Shown: in pieces, positions 16,503-24,053 of the stretch
How the letters are laid out: each line of letters opens with the position of its first letter
How positions within the stretch are numbered: the first letter of the stretch is position 1
Source: UMGS1279 sp045630265
GTDB taxonomy: Bacteria > Bacillota > Clostridia > Oscillospirales > Acutalibacteraceae
Assembly (NCBI GenBank): GCA_045630265.1
Contig: JAZQSV010000005.1
Location: 1-64,000 of the forward strand
Direction of reading: 5' to 3'
DNA: 64,000 nucleotides
Notes under the pieces: model-generated
Databases searched by the model: none
What the model was told of the DNA's origin: nothing
What the model saw: the letters and a program-made list of their open reading frames with translations, nothing else
Made by a program: the position numbers and the translations under genes

Positions 16503-17159
16503 TTAAAAAGGTTTTTCCTGAAGAGTAAGAGGGAAAACCTTTAAATCAGTAAGGTTTTTGGCTACCTTTTCTTCTACCGAATGAAACCAAATGGGCAGGC
16601 CCGTTAAAGCGCTTAGCGCTTCTGCATAGGGCACAGAAGCCAAAACGGTTTGGGTGGTGGTTTCACACCCTAAATTTGAGTTATTTACAATACAGTCAAA
16701 TTTAATTCCGCAGGCCGCTTCAATTTCCCGCATAATTTCCACTGCCTCTTCGGGGGTTTTGGTTAGTGGGCGGTAACAGTTAGCAACAAACACAAAACGG
16801 TAGTTATTTTCCTTTAAAATTTCGGGGGTGAACCTGCCAAGGGCATAGGCACCTCGGTCGTCGCCACCCACGTCTGCTACTGCAAAGGATGAAAAATCTT
16901 CCACAATGCGGTAGCTTTCGGCGGGAAGAGCGGGCAGGTCTACGTTACTGTTTGCAAATTTTTGGGAGATAAGGTCAATACCATTTTCCGTAAGAAGCTT
17001 TTCGCTATCCTTGGTACGAAAGTAGGGGTTAACAATATCCAAATCGGCAATGCACACCTTTTTCCCAAGTTTTGCAAGGTGCAGGGCGTAGTTTACGGCT
17101 ATGTTTGTTTTGCCGCTACCGTAGTGCCCCGCAAAAATTGTTAAGCGTTTATGCTCCAT
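16503..17159 (-). CDS. ParA/MinD-like ATPase in the oxidoreductase operon
   Basis: 218-residue P-loop protein. FAGHYGSGKTNIA is a Walker A of the CobQ/CobB/MinD/ParA kind, and CIADLDIVNPYFRTKD holds the switch aspartate. ADVGGDDRGAYALGRF is the Walker B region. It has no CXXC, so it is not a typical Mrp/NBP35 iron-sulfur carrier. It sits between ligase B and the delta subunit, 58 bases after the ligase. A role in assembling or activating the oxidoreductase or ligase is inferred from position only; the specific function is unknown. Confidence 0.75.
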   Translation of the reverse strand: MEHKRLTIFAGHYGSGKTNIAVNYALHLAKLGKKVCIADLDIVNPYFRTKDSEKLLTENGIDLISQKFANSNVDLPALPAESYRIVEDFSSFAVADVGGDDRGAYALGRFTPEILKENNYRFVFVANCYRPLTKTPEEAVEIMREIEAACGIKFDCIVNNSNLGCETTTQTVLASVPYAEALSALTGLPIWFHSVEEKVAKNLTDLKVFPLTLQEKPF

Positions 17160-17217
17160 AAAAGTACCTCTTCGTTAGGGCATATTACTCTACCCCAGAC
17201 TATAAAATGGGTTTTAA

Positions 17218-19500
17218 TTAAAGTAGTTTTCTTATTATTTTGCCGCTTGTAGTTTTGGGAAGACTCTCTTTGAATTCTACAATTCGCGGATATTTGTAAG
17301 GAGCGGTACGTGATTTAACGTAGTTTTGAATTTCTTTTTTGGTTTCTTCCGTTCCAACAAAGCCCTTTACAAGCACAATGCTTGCCTTAACCACCTGTCC
17401 CCTTACCTCATCGGGCGCGGCCGAAACACCGCACTCCAAAACATAAGGAAGTTCCATAATAACGTTTTCAATCTCAAAGGGTCCAATGCGGTAGCCCGAG
17501 GACTTAATAACGTCGTCAGCACGGCCAACGTACCACAAAAATCCGTCCTCATCCTTCCAGGCAAGGTCGCCCGTATGGTAGTAGCCGTCGCGCCAGGTTT
17601 CCTTAGTTAACTCCTCGCTTCCCTCGTACCCAAACGAAAGGCCGCAGGGAAGACCGTTTTTGATATTTATACAAATTTCTCCATTTTCACCCGTTTCAAC
17701 CTCGTTACCGTCTGCGTCCAAAAGGTGAACGTCGTAAAGGGGTACAGGTTTACCCATAGAGCCAATCTTATGGCTATCACCTGCAAGGTTACCTATTATA
17801 AGGGTGCTTTCGGACTGACCAAAGCCCTCCATAATCTTAAGCCCCGTTGCCTTTTCAAATTGGCGGAAAACCTCGGGGTTAAGGGCTTCGCCCGCAATAG
17901 AGGCGTGTTCTATAGAAGAAAGGTCATATTTTGTCAAATCCTGCTTAATAAGCATACGGTACATAGTAGGCGGTGCACAGAATGTAGTTATTTGGTGCTT
18001 AGCAAACAGTGGCAGAATTTTCTCTGCATCAAAGCGGTCAAAGTCGTAAACAAAGTTGGCCGCCTCGCAAAGCCACTGTCCGTAAAGTTTGCCCCAAAGC
18101 GCCTTTGCCCAGCCCGTATCCGAAATGGTAAGGTGCAGGCCATCGGGGTTTACTTGGTGCCAATATTTTGCGGTAATAAAATGTCCCAAAGGATATTTAA
18201 AGTTGTGTGCCGCAAGTTTTGGGTAGCCCGATGTTCCTGATGTAAAGAACATAAGCATTGGGTCACTTCCGCAGGGAGCGTCCTCGCCCCTTGCAAAGTG
18301 ACTGCTAAATAGAATATATTCTTCGTCAAAGTTATGCCAACCCTCTTTACTTCCGCCCACCAAAATTTTGTGGGCAAGAAGTGGTGATTTGGCTGCCGCT
18401 AAATCAACGCTATCAGAGGTGTCGCCGTCTGCGGTGCAAAGAATGGCTTTAACCTTTCCCGCCGCAAAGCGGTATGTAAAATCCTTTTCGAGCAGCTGAT
18501 TAGTGGCGGGAATTGCAATAGCACCAAGCTTGTGAAGTCCCAAAATAGCAAACCAGAACTGGTAGTGGCGCTTTAGAACAAGCATAACCCTGTCGCCCTT
18601 TTTAATACCAAGGGATTTAAAGTAGTTAGCCGCTCTTGAAGATTCCCTTTTTAAATCCTTAAAGGTGAACCTGCGTTCAGTGTCATCGTTTGCTATATGA
18701 AGTAGGGCTAGCTTGTCAGGTTTTTTATCACCTAAAGCGTCTACTATATCAAAAGCAAAGTTGAATTTTTCTTCATTTTTAAAGGAAATAGCGGTTAGTT
18801 TTCCATTTTCCTCGGTAGGAATAATAAAATCGTGGTAAATACGGAGGGCGTTATCGCTTTCCCTGCGCTTCGTAGCAACTAAAGGTGTTGCCGCCTGCTC
18901 ACCCTCGCGAGCGGCCTGGTTGCGAAGAACTATAGCGTAAAAGGCGCAGTCCTCGCCATTTGCGGCAATCATACCGTGGGGGGTGGCAGAATCATAATAA
19001 ATGCAGTCGCCGGGGTTTAAAATTTCACTGTGCTCGCCAATTTGAATTTTCATCTGTCCGCGAATAACAATATCGCACTCCTGACCCTCGTGGGTAACAA
19101 GTTCAATACCGTTTTCAGCGCCCTCTTTGTAGCTTAGCTCCATATAAAGTGGAAGAGCAATACGGTTTTTAAAGCCCGAGGCAAGGTTAAAGCCAACCAT
19201 ATTATGGGCCTCTTCAATACGCTGTCCCTCACCCCTTCGGGTAAGTGCATAGGCGCGTAGCTTAGGGCTTTTACCCTCCAAAATGTCGCCCATATCTACA
19301 CCAAAGCTTAAGGTGCAGTGGTACAAAAAGGCAATACTTAAATTGCGGTTACCCGCCTCGCACTCCTCGTACTCTTTGGGAGAAAGACCTGTGCGCTCTG
19401 CCATTTCCTCCACTGATATACCGGTAATAAGGCGCAGCTCTTTAATACGGGCGGCAATTTCCCTTATTTTATGTTCCATTCCGGTTAAATTTTGTTCCAT
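17218..19500 (-). CDS. XRE-cupin-acyl-CoA ligase fusion (ligase B)
   Basis: 760-residue three-domain protein. Residues 12-66 are an XRE helix-turn-helix (GISVEEMAERTGLSPKEYEE). Residues 115-190 are a cupin (HEGQECDIVIRGQMKIQIG, LNPGDCIYYDSATPHGMI). From about residue 250 there is a MACS-type AMP-forming acyl-CoA synthetase with P-loop TSGTSGYPK near 418, adenylate motif YHTGDLAWKDEDG and catalytic Lys in TTSGKIIRK near the C-terminus. XRE-cupin alone is a common small-molecule regulator. Here it is fused to the enzyme that would activate a carboxylic acid, probably a branched short-chain acid. Its own promoter with a palindrome over the -10 lies upstream. Close tandem paralogue of ligase A. 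Confidence 0.88.
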   Translation of the reverse strand: MEQNLTGMEHKIREIAARIKELRLITGISVEEMAERTGLSPKEYEECEAGNRNLSIAFLYHCTLSFGVDMGDILEGKSPKLRAYALTRRGEGQRIEEAHNMVGFNLASGFKNRIALPLYMELSYKEGAENGIELVTHEGQECDIVIRGQMKIQIGEHSEILNPGDCIYYDSATPHGMIAANGEDCAFYAIVLRNQAAREGEQAATPLVATKRRESDNALRIYHDFIIPTEENGKLTAISFKNEEKFNFAFDIVDALGDKKPDKLALLHIANDDTERRFTFKDLKRESSRAANYFKSLGIKKGDRVMLVLKRHYQFWFAILGLHKLGAIAIPATNQLLEKDFTYRFAAGKVKAILCTADGDTSDSVDLAAAKSPLLAHKILVGGSKEGWHNFDEEYILFSSHFARGEDAPCGSDPMLMFFTSGTSGYPKLAAHNFKYPLGHFITAKYWHQVNPDGLHLTISDTGWAKALWGKLYGQWLCEAANFVYDFDRFDAEKILPLFAKHQITTFCAPPTMYRMLIKQDLTKYDLSSIEHASIAGEALNPEVFRQFEKATGLKIMEGFGQSESTLIIGNLAGDSHKIGSMGKPVPLYDVHLLDADGNEVETGENGEICINIKNGLPCGLSFGYEGSEELTKETWRDGYYHTGDLAWKDEDGFLWYVGRADDVIKSSGYRIGPFEIENVIMELPYVLECGVSAAPDEVRGQVVKASIVLVKGFVGTEETKKEIQNYVKSRTAPYKYPRIVEFKESLPKTTSGKIIRKLL

Positions 19501-19534
19501 AATGCACCTCTAATCTCTTATGTAAATAAAAACA

Positions 19535-19577
19535 AGTATAATAAATAATTATACTAAAAAATCTAAAAGCTTGTCAA
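19535..19577 (-). promoter_or_regulatory. Internal promoter of ligase B with palindromic candidate operator
   Basis: Minus-strand TTGACA (19577-19572), 18-base spacer and TATAAT (19553-19548). AGTATAAT (19535-19542) and its complement ATTATACT (19548-19555) form an inverted repeat covering the -10 box, suited to repression. It gives the downstream genes a transcription source independent of the T-box. Confidence 0.6.
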
Positions 19578-19615
19578 TAGAATATAGCCCAATTTATAAG
19601 GATTTTTTAAAAAAA

Positions 19616-21883
19616 TTAAAGTTTATTTCTAATAATTTTTCCGCTTATGGTTTTCGGAAGCTCTGTGCGGAATTCCACAATACGGGGATATTTATAGGGA
19701 GCGGTGTGAAGTTTAACGTAATTTTGAATTTCGGCTTTTAGTTCTTCGGTCGGCTCGGTACCGTTTACAAGAACAATACAGGCCTTAACCACCTGACCCC
19801 TAACCTCGTCGGGAGCGGCACAAACGCCACATTCCAAAACGTAAGGGAGCTCCATAATGGTAGACTCAATTTCAAAGGGTCCAATGCGATAGCCCGATGA
19901 TTTAATAACGTCATCGGCGCGTCCAACGTACCAATAGTAGCCGTCCTCATCCCTCCAGGCAAGGTCGCCAGTGTGGTACATACCGTCGTGCCAAGCGGCA
20001 TCGGTTGCCTCTTTATTAAGGTAATATCCAAGGAATACACCCGGTGCGGGGCCGTTTTCGGTGCGGATTACAATTTCGCCGTTTACACCGTCTGCAACGG
20101 GGTTGCCATCGGTGTCTACAAGGTCAATGCCGTATCCCGGTACAGGCTTACCCATAGCGCCGGGTTTTAGGCGTGTTCCAAAGAGGTTTGCAATACCAAG
20201 GGTCATTTCGGTCTGACCAAAGCCCTCTGCAATTTTAAGTCCCGTTGATTTTTCAAACTGGTAGAAAACTTCGGGGTTAAGTGCCTCGCCCGCGGTTGTG
20301 GCGTGGTGAATAGATGATAGGTCGTATTTAGACAAATCCTTCTTTATAAGCATACGGTACATAGTAGGTGGCGCACAGAAGGTAGTAATGCCGTATTTTT
20401 TGAACATGGGCAGAATTTTCTCTGCATCGAAACGGTCAAAGTCGTAGGTGAATACTGCACCCTCGCATAGCCATTGTCCGTAAAGCTTGCCCCAAAGGGC
20501 TTTGCCCCAACCCGTTTCAGAAATGGTAAAGTGAAGTCCGTTTTCCTCGCACAAATGCCAGTATTTAGCAGTAACAAAATGACCCAAAGCATATTTGTAG
20601 GAGTGCATTGCCATTTTGGGGTATCCGGTAGTGCCGGAGGTAAAGAGCATAAGCATAGGGTCGTTTCCACACGGGGCATCGTCAGTGCGAACGTATCTTC
20701 TGCTAAAGAGCGGATATTCGGTGTCGTAGTTGTGCCAGCCATCACGCTCGCCACCCACCAAAATTTTGGTAAGAGGTGAATTTAGATTTTTCTCTGCAAG
20801 CTCAATTTGCCTTGCGGTATCGCCGTCAGCGGTAGATAATACTGCACTAACCCCCGCCGCTTTAAAACGGTATGTAAAGTCGTGCTCTACAAGTTGGTTT
20901 GTTGCTGGAATTGCAATAGCGCCAAGCTTATGAAGTCCCAAAATAGCAAACCAGAACTGATAGTGGCGCTTTAAAACAAGCATAACCCTATCACCTTTTT
21001 TAATGCCAAGCGATTTAAAGTAGTTGGCACTTTGGGAGGAGGCCTCTTTAATATCTTTAAATGTAAAGCGGCGCTCGGTCATATCGTTTGCTACGTGGAG
21101 CATAGCAAGCTTGTCGGGCTCACGTCTTGCAATAGCATCTACCGTATCGAATGCAAAGTTGTAGTTATCTTCATTTTCAAAGCTAATGTCTGTAAGCACG
21201 CCATTTTCGTCTTCGGTGGTGTGAACAAACTTTTCGCAAAGAAGGGGTTTATAGGATTTATTTTCCTTGCCCTGCCCAACGTAAAGGGGTTGGTCGGTAG
21301 CATCACTTGCCATAATCATAGCAAGGAAAACACAGTCTTCACCGCCTACCGCTATCATACCGTGGGGGGTAGAGGATTTGAAAAATACGCTATCACCTTC
21401 GTGTAAAACCTCTTCACGGTCGCCAATGCGAATGCGCATAGAACCCTTAACAACAAGGTCGAACTCCTGTCCTGTATGGGTAACTGTATGAATGGGCTTA
21501 TCTTGAAGCTCCTTTGAATATTTATAGGTAACCCAGTATGGGGTTGCAAGCTTTTTGCGGAAAAGAGCGGCCATATCTTGAATAATAATTCCGTCCTCGC
21601 TCGCGGTTACAAGGCCCTTTCCTTTTCGGGTTACGGTGTAGCCCGAAAGCTTTGCGCTGTGGCCCTCTAACAAAACGGTAATTTCAAGCCCATAGGCCTT
21701 AGCACACTTATGTATAAAGGTAAAGGGCAAATCAACACTGCCCGATTCGTATAACTTAAAGGTTTCCTCCGAAACTTCGGTCATCTCGGCCATTTTTGAA
21801 ATGCTATAGCCCAAAATTTCGCGCATCTCTTTAATGCGTTCTGCGATAGCCATAAGCTGACTTGTGCTGTTTTGGTTAGTCAT
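19616..21883 (-). CDS. XRE-cupin-acyl-CoA ligase fusion (ligase A)
   Basis: 755-residue paralogue of ligase B with the same order: XRE (about 10-66, YSISKMAEMTEVSEETFK), cupin (about 115-190, HTGQEFDLVVKGSMRIRIG) and AMP-forming ligase (P-loop TSGTTGYPK near 419, YHTGDLAWRDEDG, terminal SGKIIRNKL). Long stretches around LKRHYQFWFAILGLHKLGAI are identical to ligase B in protein and nearly so in DNA, which indicates tandem duplication. First gene after the isoleucine T-box. The likely reaction is acid + ATP + CoA to acyl-CoA + AMP + PPi. Acid specificity (isobutyrate, 2-methylbutyrate, isovalerate or an aryl acid) cannot be read from sequence. Confidence 0.88.
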   Translation of the reverse strand: MTNQNSTSQLMAIAERIKEMREILGYSISKMAEMTEVSEETFKLYESGSVDLPFTFIHKCAKAYGLEITVLLEGHSAKLSGYTVTRKGKGLVTASEDGIIIQDMAALFRKKLATPYWVTYKYSKELQDKPIHTVTHTGQEFDLVVKGSMRIRIGDREEVLHEGDSVFFKSSTPHGMIAVGGEDCVFLAMIMASDATDQPLYVGQGKENKSYKPLLCEKFVHTTEDENGVLTDISFENEDNYNFAFDTVDAIARREPDKLAMLHVANDMTERRFTFKDIKEASSQSANYFKSLGIKKGDRVMLVLKRHYQFWFAILGLHKLGAIAIPATNQLVEHDFTYRFKAAGVSAVLSTADGDTARQIELAEKNLNSPLTKILVGGERDGWHNYDTEYPLFSRRYVRTDDAPCGNDPMLMLFTSGTTGYPKMAMHSYKYALGHFVTAKYWHLCEENGLHFTISETGWGKALWGKLYGQWLCEGAVFTYDFDRFDAEKILPMFKKYGITTFCAPPTMYRMLIKKDLSKYDLSSIHHATTAGEALNPEVFYQFEKSTGLKIAEGFGQTEMTLGIANLFGTRLKPGAMGKPVPGYGIDLVDTDGNPVADGVNGEIVIRTENGPAPGVFLGYYLNKEATDAAWHDGMYHTGDLAWRDEDGYYWYVGRADDVIKSSGYRIGPFEIESTIMELPYVLECGVCAAPDEVRGQVVKACIVLVNGTEPTEELKAEIQNYVKLHTAPYKYPRIVEFRTELPKTISGKIIRNKL

Positions 21884-21941
21884 TTAAATCAATCCTTTCA
21901 GTGTAAACTTTAAAAGTCTTGGGAAATGTCTTAATAAAAAC

Positions 21942-22200
21942 AAAAAACGTCCCAAGAAAAAATCTTGAGACGAGTAAATTACACCCGCGGTACCACTCAA
22001 ATTACGGCAAAACCGTCACTTCAGGCTCCATTAAGCCTTATCCCGTAACGTGGGCAGACGGGAAAACCTGGTTTAAAAAACTCGGCATTCCGGCTCGGAA
22101 GTGATGGGTAGCTTGGTGTTTGGTTGTCGGCTCACACCTACCGCCGACTCTCTGAAAACCGAAAAACCGTACCGTCTTCGTCACAGCCATTAAAAATATT
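21942..22200 (-). promoter_or_regulatory. T-box leader, isoleucine specifier (ATC)
   Basis: Minus-strand leader of ligase A. The T-box GAGTGGTACCGCGG lies at 21998-21985. It is followed by the terminator CGTCTCAAGA/TCTTGGGACG (21972-21948) with a T run. Stem I holds AGAGAG and GGTG elements. The specifier loop is well defined: GAAG-ac-GGTA on the 5' side faces TACC-cATCa-CTTC on the 3' side, putting ATC (22105-22103) in the internal loop. Uncharged tRNA-Ile should stabilise the antiterminator and turn the operon on. Confidence 0.9.
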
Positions 22201-22207
22201 TGCTATT

Positions 22208-22236
22208 ATTTTAACACCTTACAGTGCAAAAGTCAA
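22208..22236 (-). promoter_or_regulatory. Promoter driving the isoleucine T-box operon
   Basis: Minus-strand TTGACT (22236-22231), 17-base spacer and TAAAAT (22213-22208), just upstream of the T-box leader. Confidence 0.8.
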
Positions 22237-22321
22237 ATGTTTTTCTACTAAAGTTGGCCTTTTTTGAAAATAATTTTTTGTGTAATATGCGAAAAGGTGT
22301 AAAAAATCTTTTAAAATACTA

Positions 22322-22350
22322 TTGACAAAAGGTTGTTTTTGTGGTTAAAT
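22322..22350 (+). promoter_or_regulatory. Promoter driving the leucine T-box operon
   Basis: TTGACA (22322-22327), 17-base spacer and TTAAAT (22345-22350). It is divergent from the isoleucine T-box promoter about 90 bases away. Confidence 0.8.
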
Positions 22351-22357
22351 GCATACA

Positions 22358-22628
22358 TATAAGTATAAAAGACGTTGACGGAAAATATGCCTTTTTCACA
22401 CGCTACAGAGAGCCGACGGTTGGTGCAAGTCGGCGCAAAGGGATTTGGCATTCTCCTTCCTGAGTTGGTTTTGTGAAAGCAAAGGTAAGTAATAAAACAC
22501 GGCCTCCCACGTTAAGGGATAGAGCTTAATGGAGCTTGAAGAGGTTTCCTTTTAGGAAATAATCAGGGTGGTACCGCGGATAATTGTTCGTCCCTGAGGT
22601 TGTTTTTGCAACCTCGGGGATTTATTTT
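22358..22628 (+). promoter_or_regulatory. T-box leader, leucine specifier (CTC)
   Basis: The T-box GGTGGTACCGCGG is at 22567-22579. The terminator stem follows (CCCTGAGGTTG with CAACCTCGGGG, about 22592-22619) and ends in a T run. Stem I contains AGAGAG and GGTG. The specifier loop has GGAA-aat-ATGCC opposite GGCAT-tCTCc-TTCC, so CTC (22453-22455) is presented to tRNA-Leu. The position matches the ATC of the divergent leader relative to a shared GAG six bases downstream. Confidence 0.9.
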
Positions 22629-22646
22629 TTGTAAGGAGTATTTATT

Positions 22647-24053
22647 ATGAAACAGATTAAACTTAGCGACGTAACAATGAAGCAGTCGGCAGAGGGATTT
22701 TCTCTTTCCTTTAAGGAGAAAATTGAACTTTCCAAGCTGCTTGATAAGCTAGGTGTAGATATTATAGAGTTTGAAAGTATAAAAAATGCGCGCACCGACA
22801 CACTGCTTATAAAGTCGGTGGCTTCTGTGGTGGAGCATAGTACGCTTTCTGTTTGTGTGGAGTTAAATGAAGAAAGTGTTAGAACCACCTGGGAGGCGCT
22901 TAAATTTGCCAAAAAACCCAGACTTTTGGTGTCTGCCCCCGTAAGCTCGGTACAAATGGAGTATCTTTCTCACAAAAAGCCCGAAGCAATGCTTAAGGCC
23001 ATAGAGGAAACAGTTTCTCTTTGCTGTTCTCTTTGTGAGGATACGGAATTTGTAGCGGAGGACGCCACAAGAAGTGAGCAAGAATTTTTAACAAAGGCGC
23101 TTTTTACGGCAATTAAGGCGGGAGCCAAAACGGTTACCCTTAGCGATACTGCGGGGGTTATGCTCCCCTTTGAGTTTGCGGCCTTTGTCGAAAAACAGTA
23201 TAAGGAACTTCCCACGCTTAACGACGTATGCCTTGGTGTAAGTTGTGCAGACACTCTTGCCATGGCCGACGCTTCTCTTATAGCCGCTGTGGCCTCTAAG
23301 GCGGGGCAGGTAAAAACCGCTGCCTTTCCCATTTCAAATGCCAGCTTATTAAACGTTGCAAGACTTTTGGATTCAAAGAAAGATACTTTATCTGCATTTT
23401 GCGGCGTAAAGGTAAACCAGCTTTCACGCGCGGTTGACCAAATCGCTTGGATGTGTCAGGCAACCAAGGGTGTAAGCGCAACGCTTGGCGGCGAAGATGC
23501 ACAGCAGGATAATATTGCTCTTACTGTACGTGATGATATTTCTGCCATTTCGGGCGCGGTGGAAAAGCTAGGTTATGACCTTAGCGATGAGGATATTACA
23601 AAGGTTTTTGCCGCATTTAAAGATATTGCCGAGAAAAAGGAAAAGGTTGGCCTTAAGGAATTGGATGCCATTGTTGCGTCATCGGCTATGCAGGTGCCCT
23701 CTACCTATAAGCTTGATACATACGTAGTTACTTCGGGTAATAATGCTTCTGCCACTGCACACATAAAGCTTACTAAAAACGGCGAGCTTTTAGAGGGTGT
23801 TTATATGGGCGACGGCGCTATTGACGCCGCATTCCAGGCCATTGAAAAAATAACCGGTTACCATTTTGAGCTTGACGATTTTCAGCTTCAAGCAGTTACC
23901 GAAGGCCGTGAGGCAATGGGTCAAACTGTAGTAAAACTTCGCTCTAACGGTAAGGTTTATTCGGGACGAGGCATTTCTACAGACATAGTGGGAGCAGGCA
24001 TTTATGCATACCTTAGCGCTCTTAACAAAATAATCTATGAGGAGGCGGAATAA
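22647..24053 (+). CDS. LeuA-family protein lacking catalytic metal ligands
   Basis: 468-residue relative of 2-isopropylmalate synthase. The TIM-barrel scaffold is recognisable (EDATRSEQEFL, then SDTAGVMLPFEF near residue 164), and the C-terminal LeuA dimer/leucine-sensing domain is well kept (about 358-460, MGDGAIDAAFQAIEKITG). The catalytic motifs are changed. The canonical TLRDGEQ is TMKQSAE (residues 9-15), losing the Arg and metal Asp. The HCHDDLG metal motif is SCADTLA (about 198-204), losing both His. The GERAGN segment is also absent. It is therefore probably not an active isopropylmalate synthase. It is first in a leucine T-box operon. It may be a leucine sensor or a partner subunit, or have altered chemistry. 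Confidence 0.85.
   Translation: MKQIKLSDVTMKQSAEGFSLSFKEKIELSKLLDKLGVDIIEFESIKNARTDTLLIKSVASVVEHSTLSVCVELNEESVRTTWEALKFAKKPRLLVSAPVSSVQMEYLSHKKPEAMLKAIEETVSLCCSLCEDTEFVAEDATRSEQEFLTKALFTAIKAGAKTVTLSDTAGVMLPFEFAAFVEKQYKELPTLNDVCLGVSCADTLAMADASLIAAVASKAGQVKTAAFPISNASLLNVARLLDSKKDTLSAFCGVKVNQLSRAVDQIAWMCQATKGVSATLGGEDAQQDNIALTVRDDISAISGAVEKLGYDLSDEDITKVFAAFKDIAEKKEKVGLKELDAIVASSAMQVPSTYKLDTYVVTSGNNASATAHIKLTKNGELLEGVYMGDGAIDAAFQAIEKITGYHFELDDFQLQAVTEGREAMGQTVVKLRSNGKVYSGRGISTDIVGAGIYAYLSALNKIIYEEAE

Noticed and set aside
21919..22104. Plus-strand 61-codon ORF upstream of ligase A
   Set aside because: It overlaps the T-box and terminator of the isoleucine leader and has no coding signature.
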